A stretch of 64,000 nucleotides of DNA from JALZAA01 sp035938395 (GTDB lineage: Bacteria > Actinomycetota > Acidimicrobiia > IMCC26256 > JACDBD01): the NCBI GenBank assembly GCA_035938395.1, contig DASZGY010000021.1, positions 22,839-86,838 on the forward strand, in the 5' to 3' direction. Of the stretch, positions 48,886 to 57,318 are shown piece after piece. Both the position numbers and the translations under genes were made by a program. The notes beneath the pieces were generated by a model. The model saw only the letters and a list, made by a program, of their open reading frames with translations, ran no database searches and was not told where the DNA came from. How positions within the stretch are numbered: position 1 is the first letter of the stretch; each line of letters starts with the position of its first letter.

Positions 48886-49482
48886 TCACGACGACGAGAG
48901 GGCCCGGCAGGTTCTTTCCGCGCCGAGGATCTTGTTCGCGGCCTTGTACTTGCGGCCCGCCGATTTGAACGTCTGCGAGAGCTTCGTACCGCCCTGCGTG
49001 ATCGCGTTGCCGATGCGGGAGGTGGTCGCCCGGAACTGCGTCAGGTCGGTCGTGTCGACGTTCGCGGCATCCTGTTGTCCCGTGGCGAAGAGGTCCCGCA
49101 CGTCGGTCATCGCCTTCTGGAACAGTCCTGCGACCTTGCTTCCGTCCTTGATGTTCGGCGTTCCCGCCTGGTCCAACTGCGTCAGGAGCGTCTCGGTCTC
49201 GCTCACCGTGTTCCCGAGGTAGTTGACCAGCAAGTCCTTCACCTGCGCGGCGTCGGGCGAGCTCCCGCCGGCCGACCGGAACTGGCTCGTGAGGTCTTTG
49301 ATGTTCGTTGACCAGTCACGCAGGGACGTGCACACCGATTGCGCCCATTGCTTCGGCGGAACCTTCTCCGCCGGCGCCGGAGCAGCCAGTGGCGCGTGCG
49401 GCTCGATCGCCCATGCCGCTTGGCCGGGCACCACCAGCAAGCCCGCCACTCCCAACCCGAGAACCGCTGCCCAGAACCGCAT
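48886..49482 (-). CDS. Secreted helical protein of unknown function
   Basis: This 198-residue protein begins with a signal peptide (MRFWAAVLGLGVAGLLVVPG, cleavage probably after AWA near residue 25). The mature part is a helical bundle of about 165 residues with two Cys (SVCTSLRDW and RTCRALSSS) that could form a disulfide. The motifs FRATTSRIGNAITQGGTKLS and NYLGNTVSETETLLTQL suggest amphipathic helices. I do not recognise the family. It converges on mca with a 7-nt gap and is divergent from the HesB-like gene. Confidence 0.7.
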   Translation of the reverse strand: MRFWAAVLGLGVAGLLVVPGQAAWAIEPHAPLAAPAPAEKVPPKQWAQSVCTSLRDWSTNIKDLTSQFRSAGGSSPDAAQVKDLLVNYLGNTVSETETLLTQLDQAGTPNIKDGSKVAGLFQKAMTDVRDLFATGQQDAANVDTTDLTQFRATTSRIGNAITQGGTKLSQTFKSAGRKYKAANKILGAERTCRALSSS

Positions 49483-49605
49483 GATGCGCCCCCACCTCCG
49501 CTTGCTCGTACAACGCTCGGAAACATACCGAAGATCGGTGTCGCGAGGACTGGATGGGAGGCGCATCGGGTACAACCACACCTTCTGCGTTTGAAAGGGG
49601 GCGCC

Positions 49606-49899
49606 ATGCTCCAGCTCACCGAGAGTGCAGCAACGACACTGGCCGACACCCGATCCCAGATCGGGGTACCTCATCACTTCGGTCTGCGCATCTTCCGCGG
49701 CGTCAGCGACGGCAAGGCGGCGTTTGCGTTCGACTTCGTCGAAGCGCCCGAGGACGGCGACGAGATCGGCGAGGTGGAGGACACCCGATACTTCGTGGCT
49801 CCCGAGGTCGCGGCGCCGCTCGCCGACGCCGTCCTGGACGCCGAGCCGACGGCGGAGGGGCCGCAGCTGACCCTCAAGCGCCAGCAACAGCAGCAGTAG
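49606..49899 (+). CDS. HesB/IscA-like protein lacking cluster cysteines
   Basis: This 97-residue protein resembles the A-type Fe-S carrier fold: LQLTESAATTLADTRSQIG at the N terminus, then FGLRIFRG, and AFAFDFVEAPEDGDEIGEV. None of the three conserved cysteines of IscA/HesB proteins is present. The whole protein has no Cys, so it is unlikely to carry Fe-S clusters. The C terminus is a run of Gln (QQQQQ). The ATG has an AAGGGGG ribosome-binding site. The function is unknown. Confidence 0.7.
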   Translation: MLQLTESAATTLADTRSQIGVPHHFGLRIFRGVSDGKAAFAFDFVEAPEDGDEIGEVEDTRYFVAPEVAAPLADAVLDAEPTAEGPQLTLKRQQQQQ

Positions 49900-49988
49900 C
49901 AGCGCGCGGGGACGCGTGCGTTGGCGTCCGGGTGGGGGCGCTCGGCGACAATGGCGACGCGAAGGACGAGCATCCGTCGGAGGTGGCG

Positions 49989-51386
49989 ATGCGAGTCACG
50001 TTGTTGGGTCACGCATCGGTGCTCGTGGAGCTCGACGGCGCGACGTGCCTCATGGATCCGGTGCTCGCCGACCCCTTCGAGGAGGGGACGGTGGCGTCGT
50101 GCCCGCAGCGGACGATCGACGCCGACCGGCTCCCTCCGATCGACATCCTGGTGGTGTCCCACCGTCATCCCGACCACTTCGACCTTGCGTCGCTCGCGCG
50201 CGTCGACCGCCGCGCCGACGCGATCTGCCCCGCCGACCCCCTGATCGTGTACGCCCTCGAGGAGCTCGGGTTCGAGGCGGTCCACGCGGTGCACCCGATG
50301 GCGCCCGTCGTCGGCGACGGGTTCGAGCTGTTCCCGACCCGCTCGGAGCTCCGGTCGATCCCGGAGATGGGGTGTGTGTTCCACGATCGGACTGGAACTT
50401 TCTGGAATCAGGTCGACACGCCGCTGGCGCCGGCCACTATCGACGGCGTGCAGGAACGGTTCTCCGGCGTCGACCTGCTGTTCGCGATGTACGCGAGCCA
50501 GAACTTCGAGTTCTTCGAGAGCCTGACGACCCGGTTCCCGACCGAGACGCACCAGCAGAACCTCGAGGCGGTCGTGCGCATCGCGCCGCGAACCGTGGTG
50601 CCGGCGTCGGCGGGGTTCCGGTTCTGCGGGCCGCACGAATGGCTGAACGCGTTTCTCTTCCCGATCTCGCGGGACCGGTTCGTCGATGACCTGGGTCAGA
50701 TCTCGCCGCAGACCGACACGGTCGTGATGAACCCGGGCGACGTCATCGACCTCGACGGGGAGCACATTCGTCACCGGCCCGGCGCGTCGGCGCTCGCACA
50801 CACCGACGTCGACGACACGTGGCGCATCGACTTCGATCCCACCGCGCCCGTGCCGCCGCTCCAGGACGACAACCCGGACGGGTACGCAGACTCCGAGATC
50901 GCGACCGCGACGCGCGAGGTCATCCTCGACGGCGTCGCCGGCTACGTCGAACGGGACTCGGGATCCGACGATCGTCTCCTCGGTGCGTACGCGTCACATC
51001 GCGCGACGTACCGCGTCGATGTCGTGTTTCCGGATGAGCGGGTCCGCTGGTACCACTTCGACTTCGGCGACAGACCGCCCGGCGTCACCGACGGGTCGGG
51101 TGTCGGCCCGCCTTCGGATCTCGTCCATCGCATCGCGGCGTCGGCGTTGACCGGGTGGAGCCGCCACGCCCGGAGCTTCTTCTCGGTGCGGGCGTCGTCG
51201 CGACGCGCCGGCGCAATTCACCAACCGGTCCGCGACGGCGACGACGTGCGGCTCGAGACCCGCCCGCTGCCCGATCTGTTGATGTACTACCTCCTCCGCA
51301 AGGCGGAAGGGTCCGACCTCGCTGCCAAGCACGAGGTCGACCACCAGCTCCAGTTGCTCCGTGCCGGGACGCCACGCGGCGCCTGA
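49989..51386 (+). CDS. UlaG-like metallo-beta-lactamase-fold hydrolase with extension
   Basis: This 465-residue protein begins with a UlaG-type MBL-fold domain: MRVTLLGHASVLVELDGAT, then the metal motif VVSHRHPDHFDLASL near residue 57 (HxHxDH). The domain continues to about residue 240. The C-terminal 220 residues (from IDFDPTAPVPPLQDDN) form an extension of unknown type ending in LMYYLLRKAEGSDLAAKHEVD. The combination recalls MBL proteins related to CMP-NeuAc hydroxylase-like and N-acyl-phosphatidylethanolamine hydrolases, but no Rieske motif is present. The ATG is preceded by GGAGG (49980). Confidence 0.75.
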   Translation: MRVTLLGHASVLVELDGATCLMDPVLADPFEEGTVASCPQRTIDADRLPPIDILVVSHRHPDHFDLASLARVDRRADAICPADPLIVYALEELGFEAVHAVHPMAPVVGDGFELFPTRSELRSIPEMGCVFHDRTGTFWNQVDTPLAPATIDGVQERFSGVDLLFAMYASQNFEFFESLTTRFPTETHQQNLEAVVRIAPRTVVPASAGFRFCGPHEWLNAFLFPISRDRFVDDLGQISPQTDTVVMNPGDVIDLDGEHIRHRPGASALAHTDVDDTWRIDFDPTAPVPPLQDDNPDGYADSEIATATREVILDGVAGYVERDSGSDDRLLGAYASHRATYRVDVVFPDERVRWYHFDFGDRPPGVTDGSGVGPPSDLVHRIAASALTGWSRHARSFFSVRASSRRAGAIHQPVRDGDDVRLETRPLPDLLMYYLLRKAEGSDLAAKHEVDHQLQLLRAGTPRGA

Positions 51387-51473
51387 TGCGGGCGCTCGTG
51401 ACGCCCGCAGTGCTCCCGGCGTAGCCTTACGACGCGCGGCAGCAACGCAGGTAGTGATAGGTCTCGAAGCAGC

Positions 51474-52562
51474 GTGAAACGCCGAACACGGTTGATCGTC
51501 AAAATTGCAGCGAGCGCGGTCGTCATCGCGTCGATCGTGCTTGCACGTCTTCTCTCGGAGGACGGCGTCGCACGCTTCGCGGTCGGCCAAGCAGCATTGT
51601 TCTTCGCGTTCGCTATCGCTTCATTGACGCTGTTCGTGGTCGTGGTGTTCGACTTCGATAAGTGGGTCGAGACAGTTCCGCCGGTGCCGAAACGAGTAGT
51701 GCGGCGTTTCGTCGGGCGCGGTTCGAGGCGAGTCTGGCGAGTGGTCGGCTTGGTGCTCGCGTACTACGGCGCCGCCATGACCTGGGTGTGGACGAGAGTC
51801 GGCGCCGCGCTGGGCTGGATCGTGGGACGCTCGGCCGTCGGGTTGGCGTGGTTCTGGTCGTTGACGGCGCGAGCCGAACGCGCCGTGCTCATCCAATACG
51901 GCGCGGTGATGCAGCACACGTGGTCGGCGATCGGACATGCTTTCGCCTTGACGCTCGCGCGCGTCGGCAAGGGCCTGGAGTTGCTGTGGGTGGCGGTGGT
52001 GCGTGGCGGCCTGCGGGCACTCGTTCTGTACCGCGCCGCGTTGCAGTGGCTGTGGTCTCCCGTCGGGCGCGGGCTCGTGTGGACGGTCGTTCACATCGGC
52101 AGAGGCCTGGAGTCGCTGTGGGCGGGGGTCGTGCGCGGAGGCCGCCGGGCGCTGGTCCTGTACCGGGTCGCAATGCATCGGCTCTGGTCGACCGTGGGAC
52201 GGTTGGCGGCGCAGGCATTCGCCCGCGTGGGCGCGGCGTTGGCGGTGCTCGGCGCGGCGATCGCACGCGCCGGCACCTGGTCGCTCATTGGCAGTAGCAG
52301 GGGCATCAAACGGCTGTGGTGGGCCGCCGTCGGCCGCGGCGACGAGCCGACACCGAAACCCATTCGGCGCTGGTACACGAAAACCGTCGACTCCGCGTTC
52401 GGCATCCCTCCCGACGACGCCTCGGTCGACGTGTTCGGCGGCCGCGCCGCCAGTCACGTCCCGAACGCGAGCGAACCTGGGCGCGCCCCGAGTCGCGGCG
52501 AGGAGCACGGCGAGAAGATCGGCGCCGTCAGCCGGCCGGATGCCCGGCAGCACCGGCGATGA
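51474..52562 (+). CDS. Membrane protein with five 44-residue Trp/Arg repeats
   Basis: This 362-residue protein is not recognised. Two transmembrane helices (residues 8-27 and 37-60) are followed by five consecutive repeats of almost exactly 44 residues (75-118, 119-162, 163-206, 207-250, and about 251-295). Repeats 3 and 4 share GL(E)xLWxxVVRGGxRALVLYR. All repeats keep Trp at position 32 and nearly all Gly at position 36. Each unit has a hydrophobic helix bordered by Arg, so they may be re-entrant or amphipathic membrane helices. A polar C-terminal tail of 65 residues follows. The start GTG 51474 has weak ribosome-binding sequence. The function is unknown. Confidence 0.7.
   Translation: MKRRTRLIVKIAASAVVIASIVLARLLSEDGVARFAVGQAALFFAFAIASLTLFVVVVFDFDKWVETVPPVPKRVVRRFVGRGSRRVWRVVGLVLAYYGAAMTWVWTRVGAALGWIVGRSAVGLAWFWSLTARAERAVLIQYGAVMQHTWSAIGHAFALTLARVGKGLELLWVAVVRGGLRALVLYRAALQWLWSPVGRGLVWTVVHIGRGLESLWAGVVRGGRRALVLYRVAMHRLWSTVGRLAAQAFARVGAALAVLGAAIARAGTWSLIGSSRGIKRLWWAAVGRGDEPTPKPIRRWYTKTVDSAFGIPPDDASVDVFGGRAASHVPNASEPGRAPSRGEEHGEKIGAVSRPDARQHRR
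51696..52358 (+). repeat. Five in-frame 132-nt repeats
   Basis: The repeat units begin at 51696, 51828, 51960, 52092 and 52224. Units 3 and 4 are clearly similar even at the DNA level, so the duplication that created them is the most recent. Unit 5 has one extra codon. Confidence 0.7.
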
Positions 52563-52570
52563 CGCAGCCC

Positions 52571-52576
52571 TATGAT
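52571..52576 (+). promoter_or_regulatory. -10 box of SCP2 gene
   Basis: TATGAT is a near-consensus -10 box that lies 31 nt before the ATG. Unlike many genes here, a proper ribosome-binding site (GGGAGGA, 52594-52600) is included in the transcript. Confidence 0.55.
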
Positions 52577-52607
52577 CCGCGCACCAGAACCAAGGGAGGA
52601 CCGCGCG

Positions 52608-52994
52608 ATGCCCAAGTACCTCTCCCAGGAATGGCTCGACGAAGGCAAGAAGCTCGCCGAGGGCCAGCCTGACCGCCCGGGCGCGAGCGCCCGGATGCAG
52701 TACGTGGTGACCGGCAGCCCCGACGGCGACATCAAGTACTACTGGGTGCTCGAGAACGGGAAACTGCTCGAGTCGAAGACGGGCGAGATCTCCGACGCCG
52801 ACTTCACCCTCACGCTCACGTACGACGACTCCGTGAAGGTCCAGAAGGGCGAGCTCGACGCCAACGCCGCGTTCATGCAGGGACGCATGAAGGTGACGGG
52901 CAACATGGGCAAGCTCATGCAGCTGATGCCGCTCACGAACTCTCCCGAGTACAAGGACCTCCAGGAGCAGGTCCGGCAGATCACCGAGTACTGA
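52608..52994 (+). CDS. SCP2 sterol-binding domain protein
   Basis: This 128-residue protein matches single-domain SCP2 lipid carriers. MQYVVTGSPDGDIKYYWVLENGKL is the beta-sheet entry, DADFTLTLTYDDSVKVQKGELD is the central strand pair with the turn into the helix, and AFMQGRMKVTGNMGKLMQLMPL is the characteristic tunnel helix. Members bind acyl-CoAs, sterols or other lipids, which fits the abundance of ACAD-type genes nearby. The ATG has a GGGAGGA ribosome-binding site. Confidence 0.88.
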   Translation: MPKYLSQEWLDEGKKLAEGQPDRPGASARMQYVVTGSPDGDIKYYWVLENGKLLESKTGEISDADFTLTLTYDDSVKVQKGELDANAAFMQGRMKVTGNMGKLMQLMPLTNSPEYKDLQEQVRQITEY

Positions 52995-53009
52995 GCCGGC
53001 CCGTCCCGA

Positions 53010-53813
53010 TCAGAGGGTCAGCTTGGCGTTGCGGAACACGCGACTGACCGCCGCGCCCGCCTTGGCGTAGAAGCCGATGGGCCCGACCCATGCGATGTCG
53101 GCCTCGGCGTGGCCCGCGGCCGCGAGCGACGCGCAGACCGCGCCGAGCAGCGCCCGGCCGACGCCGCTGCGCTGGCGCTCGGGATCGGTGGCCATCGGTC
53201 CGATCCACCCGGCCCGGTTCACCGAGTGGCACGCGAAGCCGATTGTCTCGCCGCCGGCGCGCGCCGCGTAGCAGGTGCCGGCAGCGCGGGCTCGTTCGAC
53301 CTCGTCGAGCCAGTGCGGGAAGGAGCGGACCGCCAGCGACGCCGCCCCGCCGCCGTCTTCGCGCTCGACGACGATCCCGCTGGGGGAGCCGGCGCGGAAG
53401 CTCGTGGGGATCGCCATGTTGCACGCGGCGCCGTAGGGCTGGAAGCCGGCGGCCTCGAAGAGGGCGAGCGCGGCGGTGAAGCGGAAGTCGACGCCGGGCC
53501 AGACGTAGCGGGGGATCGCGGTGCCGAGGTGCAGGTCGATGGCGCCCGCGGCGCGGGCCCGCGTCGCGCTCTCGTCGACGAGCGCCCGCCCGCGACCCTC
53601 GCGCCGGCGGTCGGGATGCACGACCAGGAGCACGATCCATGCCGCGGCAAGGCCACCGGATCCCTTCACGGTGAGCACCGAGGCTGCGTCGCCGTCCCCG
53701 AGGATCTCCGTGTCGGGCCCGTAGCAGCACGTCTCGAGATCCGTCGCCGTCAACCCTTCGTCCGGCAACGCGACCGAGACGAGCCGGGCGAGCCCGTCCG
53801 GCGCGAGTGTCAC
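53010..53813 (-). CDS. Double GNAT acetyltransferase-like protein
   Basis: This 267-residue protein appears to contain two GNAT folds. The first has AAWIVLLVVHPDRRREGRGRALV near residue 60 (HPDRRREGRGRALVD is the acetyl-CoA motif). The second has WIGPMATDPERQRSGVGRALL near residue 205. The N-terminal half also has FEAAGFQPYG, typical of the end of a GNAT domain. The substrate is unknown. GTG 53813 overlaps the stop of the YdjC-type gene upstream by 4 nt. The open frame further upstream is not conserved. It is the last gene of a five-gene minus-strand operon. Confidence 0.82.
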   Translation of the reverse strand: MTLAPDGLARLVSVALPDEGLTATDLETCCYGPDTEILGDGDAASVLTVKGSGGLAAAWIVLLVVHPDRRREGRGRALVDESATRARAAGAIDLHLGTAIPRYVWPGVDFRFTAALALFEAAGFQPYGAACNMAIPTSFRAGSPSGIVVEREDGGGAASLAVRSFPHWLDEVERARAAGTCYAARAGGETIGFACHSVNRAGWIGPMATDPERQRSGVGRALLGAVCASLAAAGHAEADIAWVGPIGFYAKAGAAVSRVFRNAKLTL

Positions 53814-54640
53814 GCGGCGCGCTGGAGATCGCGCAGTCGGCGGTAGCCGATGAGCTCGACCCCCGCCCGCTCGATGAGGTCGCGCAGCGACGGGTCCTCG
53901 CACAGGTACGCGTGGTCCTCGACCCGCCCCGCCCAGTCGCCGTACGCGGCGCGCAGCTCATCCGTGTCGATGCCCGGGTGCAGGTACACCTCGGTGACGC
54001 CCGGCCGCAGGTCGAAGAGGACCCGCTCGATCCGCCGCCGCGCGCCGACCGGGCACAGGACGAAGTGATCGGGGAACACGACCCCTTCCTCTTCGGCGAG
54101 TCGTCGGAACGGGAACCCGACGACGCGCTCTGCGCTCGCGCCCGCCATGCGGAGAGGGAGCTGGAAGTCGACCGCCAGCTCGAGGTACACGTCGAAGAAG
54201 TCGGCGCGCTGCTGGAGTGTTCCCATGTGGCTGTCGACGTGGCTCACGTCGAAGCCCCACATGATCGCCCGTTCGATCTGCGCCCGGCATTCCCGGCGGA
54301 CCTCGTCGAGATCGGCGTGGTCCCACGTGTCCTCGACCGTGCGGGGGAACCCGCCGTCGCCGTCGAGCAGGCTCGACGACTGCGTGATCGGTCCCCAGCG
54401 GTACGTCTCCCATTCGGAGTTCAGCGTGAGGTGTACGCCGACGTCCTCGCCCCGGTATTGGGCGGCGGCATCCCGCGCCCAGGGGCACGGCACCATCAGG
54501 GAGGCGCTCGTTGCTACGCCGTTGCGCAGCGCGTCGTACACGGCGACGTTGGCCGAACGAGTCGAGCCGAGGTCGTCGCAGTTGACGACGAGCAGCTTCG
54601 CGTCGGGTGCATGGCCGAGTCGTTCGGCGAGACTTGCCAC
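53810..54640 (-). CDS. ChbG/YdjC-like carbohydrate deacetylase
   Basis: This 276-residue protein matches the YdjC/ChbG family, which deacetylates chito-oligosaccharides and related sugars. LLVVNCDDLGSTRSANVAVYDAL near residue 16 carries the metal Asp pair. ATSASLMVPCPWA, VGVHLTLNSEWE and SHVDSHMGTLQQR near residue 132 (His ligands) follow. The last YLHPGIDTDELRA gives the C-terminal signature. The GTG start lies 9 nt after the PH-like gene's stop, and the stop overlaps the GNAT gene. A single-domain cytoplasmic enzyme is expected. Confidence 0.87.
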   Translation of the reverse strand: MASLAERLGHAPDAKLLVVNCDDLGSTRSANVAVYDALRNGVATSASLMVPCPWARDAAAQYRGEDVGVHLTLNSEWETYRWGPITQSSSLLDGDGGFPRTVEDTWDHADLDEVRRECRAQIERAIMWGFDVSHVDSHMGTLQQRADFFDVYLELAVDFQLPLRMAGASAERVVGFPFRRLAEEEGVVFPDHFVLCPVGARRRIERVLFDLRPGVTEVYLHPGIDTDELRAAYGDWAGRVEDHAYLCEDPSLRDLIERAGVELIGYRRLRDLQRAA

Positions 54641-54649
54641 GCAGAGAAA

Positions 54650-55024
54650 CTACTGCCCGACGTGCCCCGGATCGGCCGACACCACCCACGCCAGCTGCTC
54701 GGGGTGGCGTTCGCGCGGTGCCTCGAGGAAGAGGCGGGCCTCCTCCTCGAAGCCGAATCGCACGCGGGTGCGGGCACCGGCCCGCTCGATCTCGGCGCGG
54801 AGCAGCCGCGATCGGCCGACGACGCCGAGGAGCTTGCCCGGCCGGGTGGGCACACGCGCGACGTCCCAGACGAGGATGCGCTCGTCGCTCACGCCGACGA
54901 CGACGGCCGTGCCGGGGTCGGGCAGGCTGGTCCCGGTCGAGTCGACGATGCGGCACGGCACCTCGAACAGAAGCTCCTCGCCCCGCCGCAAGCCACGCGG
55001 CTCGGACCGCCGCCAGGGAGGCAC
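54650..55024 (-). CDS. Small PH-like domain protein
   Basis: This 124-residue protein is not firmly recognised. It looks like a bacterial PH-like beta domain: GEELLFEVPCRIVDSTGTS, GTAVVVGVSDERILVWDVAR and GKLLGVVGRSRLLRAEIERA, then a C-terminal part with VRFGFEEEARLFLEAP and a short helix. No membrane segment is present. The GTG has a good AGAGGA ribosome-binding site, 10 nt after the LLM oxidoreductase stop. It lies in an operon with nucleosidase, LLM, YdjC and GNAT genes. Confidence 0.65.
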   Translation of the reverse strand: MPPWRRSEPRGLRRGEELLFEVPCRIVDSTGTSLPDPGTAVVVGVSDERILVWDVARVPTRPGKLLGVVGRSRLLRAEIERAGARTRVRFGFEEEARLFLEAPRERHPEQLAWVVSADPGHVGQ

Positions 55025-55034
55025 GGCGGTTCCT

Positions 55035-55979
55035 CTACCCGAAGCGCGCGACGAGCAGCTCGCCGGCGCGCCGCACCGTGGCCGGATCGGCGAACGGCAA
55101 GTTGAAGATGAGCTCGTCCAGCCCGGCATCGACGAGCGCGTCGACCTGGTCGATCACGGCACCGGGGTCTCCGACCGTGAAGCGCTCCTCGAAATCGGCG
55201 CCGGCGGCGTCGCGCAGGAACCCGGCGGTCTGCTCGGCTTCCTCCGCCGAGGAGGTCAGGAAGAGCGACCCGAGGCGCGTCGTCGTGATCTCGCTCGGGT
55301 CGCGGCCGACGTCGGCGCAGTGGCCGTGCAGCACTTCGAGCAGATGGCGAATGGTGTCGGGGCTCCCGTTGATGTTGCACATGTCGGCGTACTGCGCCAC
55401 GAGCCGCAGCGTGCGCTTCTCACCGCTGCCACCGACCATGATGCGCGGCCCGTTGGGCTGGACGGGGCGGGGGACGTTCAGCGCCTTCTCGATCCGGTAG
55501 TGCGTGCCCGCGAAGCTCGGCGCCTCCTCCGTGAACATCGCCCGGCAGATCTGCAGCGCCTCCTCGAGGCGGTCGAGGCGCTCGCCGGCAGACGGGAAGT
55601 CGAATCCGAACGCGTCGTGCTCCTCCTCGTACCACGCCGCGCCGAGGCCGAGCATCGCCCGACCGCTCGAGACGATGTCGAGCGTCGTGGCCATCTTGGC
55701 CAGGAGGGCGGGGTTGCGGTACGTCACGCCCGTCACGAGGGTGCCGAGCTTCACGCGGCGCGTGCGCGCCGCCAGCCCGCCCAGCAGCGTGTACCCCTCG
55801 AGCATCGGCTGCGCCGGCCCGCCCAGCGGCGGCAGCTGCCAGAAGTGGTCCATGACCCAGACCGAGTCGAAGCCGGCCTGCTCGCCCGCGACGGCGAGGT
55901 CGGCGACGTGCTCGAACATCTCGCGGTCGGGCACACCCGAGAACGTGAAGTTCGGGATCTGGAGGCCGAACTTGGTCAT
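55035..55979 (-). CDS. LLM-class F420-dependent oxidoreductase
   Basis: This 314-residue protein belongs to the luciferase-like family, probably F420-dependent as is common in Actinobacteria. FGLQIPNFTFSG at the N terminus, VWVMDHFWQLPPLGG near residue 41, LGTLVTGVTYRNPALLAKMATTLD (here LVTGVTYRNPALLAK) near 79, and GLGAAWYEEEHDAFGFDFP near 111 fit the TIGR03560-type branch. PRIMVGGSGEKRTLRLVAQYAD follows at 179. The ATG has a GAAAGGA ribosome-binding site. The cofC gene at 22 kb supports availability of F420. The substrate is unknown. Confidence 0.9.
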   Translation of the reverse strand: MTKFGLQIPNFTFSGVPDREMFEHVADLAVAGEQAGFDSVWVMDHFWQLPPLGGPAQPMLEGYTLLGGLAARTRRVKLGTLVTGVTYRNPALLAKMATTLDIVSSGRAMLGLGAAWYEEEHDAFGFDFPSAGERLDRLEEALQICRAMFTEEAPSFAGTHYRIEKALNVPRPVQPNGPRIMVGGSGEKRTLRLVAQYADMCNINGSPDTIRHLLEVLHGHCADVGRDPSEITTTRLGSLFLTSSAEEAEQTAGFLRDAAGADFEERFTVGDPGAVIDQVDALVDAGLDELIFNLPFADPATVRRAGELLVARFG

Positions 55980-56018
55980 TGCTGCGTCCTTTCGAGGGAT
56001 CGTGCCGGTGCCGAGGGG

Positions 56019-56738
56019 TCAGGTGCCCGCGGCGGCTCTGATGGCGGCGTCGGCCGCGGTCTTCGTGGCGAGCTTGGCGCCCTTCGCCAGCTTGGCCATC
56101 GTCGGGATGCGGCCGGGGTGCTTGGCGAAGTAGGCGGCGACCGCGCGTCCGTTTGGTGTGCCGTCCTGGTTGCTGAGCCGGAACACCTCCTCGTCGACGC
56201 TGCCGTCGCTCGCGCGATCGCTGATCACGCGGAACACCGACCAGGGAATGCCTCGACGCTCGCAGCTCTCGGCGATGGCGGCCGTCTCCATGTCGAGCGA
56301 GACCACGCCCCGCGCCCTGAGATCGGCGAGGACGTCGGGGTCGGTGAGGAGCACGTCACCCGTCCACATCTTGCCGTGTGGCGTGCCGTCACCCAGTTGC
56401 TCGGGCCGGTACTCGGTCCCGGTGGCGCTGTTCACGACGACCTCGGGGAGGATGAGCGTCCCGATCGGCGTCTCGTTCTCCACCGCGCCGGTGATCCCGA
56501 CGACGACGACTCGGTCGACGGGCGTCGCGTCGAGGAGGCGCTCGGTTGCCTCCGTCGCCAGCTTCGTTCCCATCCCGGTGACGATGGCGACCACGTCGCG
56601 ACCGTCGAGCGTGCCCCGATGGACCGTGACTCCGTCGACCTCAGCCTCGCTCAGCGACAGCCTCTTGACGAGGGGCGACAGCTCCATCGGCATGGCGCAG
56701 ACGAACGCGATGGGGCCGGACTTCTCAGGCGTGTCCAT
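56019..56738 (-). CDS. MTA/SAH nucleosidase-family phosphorylase
   Basis: This 239-residue protein belongs to the purine-nucleoside phosphorylase/MTAN superfamily. IAFVCAMPMELSPLVKRLSL near residue 10, VVVGITGAVENETPIGTLIL near residue 78 and SLDMETAAIAESCERRGIPW near residue 147 are the core motifs. The Glu and following acid of the nucleoside-binding VISDRASDG are also visible. The substrate is probably methylthioadenosine/S-adenosylhomocysteine or a similar nucleoside, and a futalosine hydrolase role is also possible. It is first in an operon that continues with the LLM oxidoreductase (39-nt gap). Confidence 0.82.
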   Translation of the reverse strand: MDTPEKSGPIAFVCAMPMELSPLVKRLSLSEAEVDGVTVHRGTLDGRDVVAIVTGMGTKLATEATERLLDATPVDRVVVVGITGAVENETPIGTLILPEVVVNSATGTEYRPEQLGDGTPHGKMWTGDVLLTDPDVLADLRARGVVSLDMETAAIAESCERRGIPWSVFRVISDRASDGSVDEEVFRLSNQDGTPNGRAVAAYFAKHPGRIPTMAKLAKGAKLATKTAADAAIRAAAGT

Positions 56739-56809
56739 CCGCCAAGCTTGCCGGATCCGCCCCGTCGCGGCCAGACGCGTCGTGCGAAGCTCGCGGCGGT
56801 GGACGCGTG

Positions 56810-57313
56810 ATGCCCGGACTCATTCTCTTCCGGCACGGCAAGTCCGACTGGGACGCCGACTACCCGGGTGGCGACGCCGCCCGCCCGTTGGCTCGTCGCG
56901 GGCGGAAGGCCGCCAAGACGATGGGACGATTCCTCGCGCGTGCCGGTCAGGTACCGGATGCCGCGATCACGTCGCCCGCGGTGCGGGCGGAAGACACGCT
57001 CCGGCTGGCGATGGACGGCGGCGGCTGGACCTGTCCCACGCGCACCGCCGACCCGCTCTACGGCGGGGGCGTGTCCGATCTGCTGGGCGAGATCCGGAAC
57101 GAGCCCGCCACCACCGACGTGCTCCTTGCCGTCGGCCACGAGCCCACGTGGTCGGAAGCCGTGTCCGCGTTCATCGGCGGTGGGGCGGTCCGACTCCCCA
57201 CTGCGGCGATGGCGCGCATCGACTTCGACGTCGATCGTTGGGGCGAGGTCGGACCCGGCGCGGGCGTGCTCGTGTGGAGCGTCGTGCCGCGCCTGCTCGC
57301 CGGGGGCGCGTAG
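56810..57313 (+). CDS. sixA: SixA-like histidine phosphatase
   Basis: This 167-residue protein is a histidine-phosphatase superfamily enzyme of the SixA type. GLILFRHGKSDWDADYPGGDA at the N terminus has the catalytic RHG. ITSPAVRAEDTLRLAM and LLAVGHEPTWSEAV supply the second Arg and second His. SixA proteins dephosphorylate phosphohistidine or small phosphomolecules. ATG 56810 is chosen. GTG 56807 would add one residue. It is divergent from the nucleosidase gene. A GAAGCTCGCGG sequence (56786-56796), similar to that before 34339, lies upstream. Confidence 0.88.
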   Translation: MPGLILFRHGKSDWDADYPGGDAARPLARRGRKAAKTMGRFLARAGQVPDAAITSPAVRAEDTLRLAMDGGGWTCPTRTADPLYGGGVSDLLGEIRNEPATTDVLLAVGHEPTWSEAVSAFIGGGAVRLPTAAMARIDFDVDRWGEVGPGAGVLVWSVVPRLLAGGA

Positions 57314-57318
57314 CGGCG

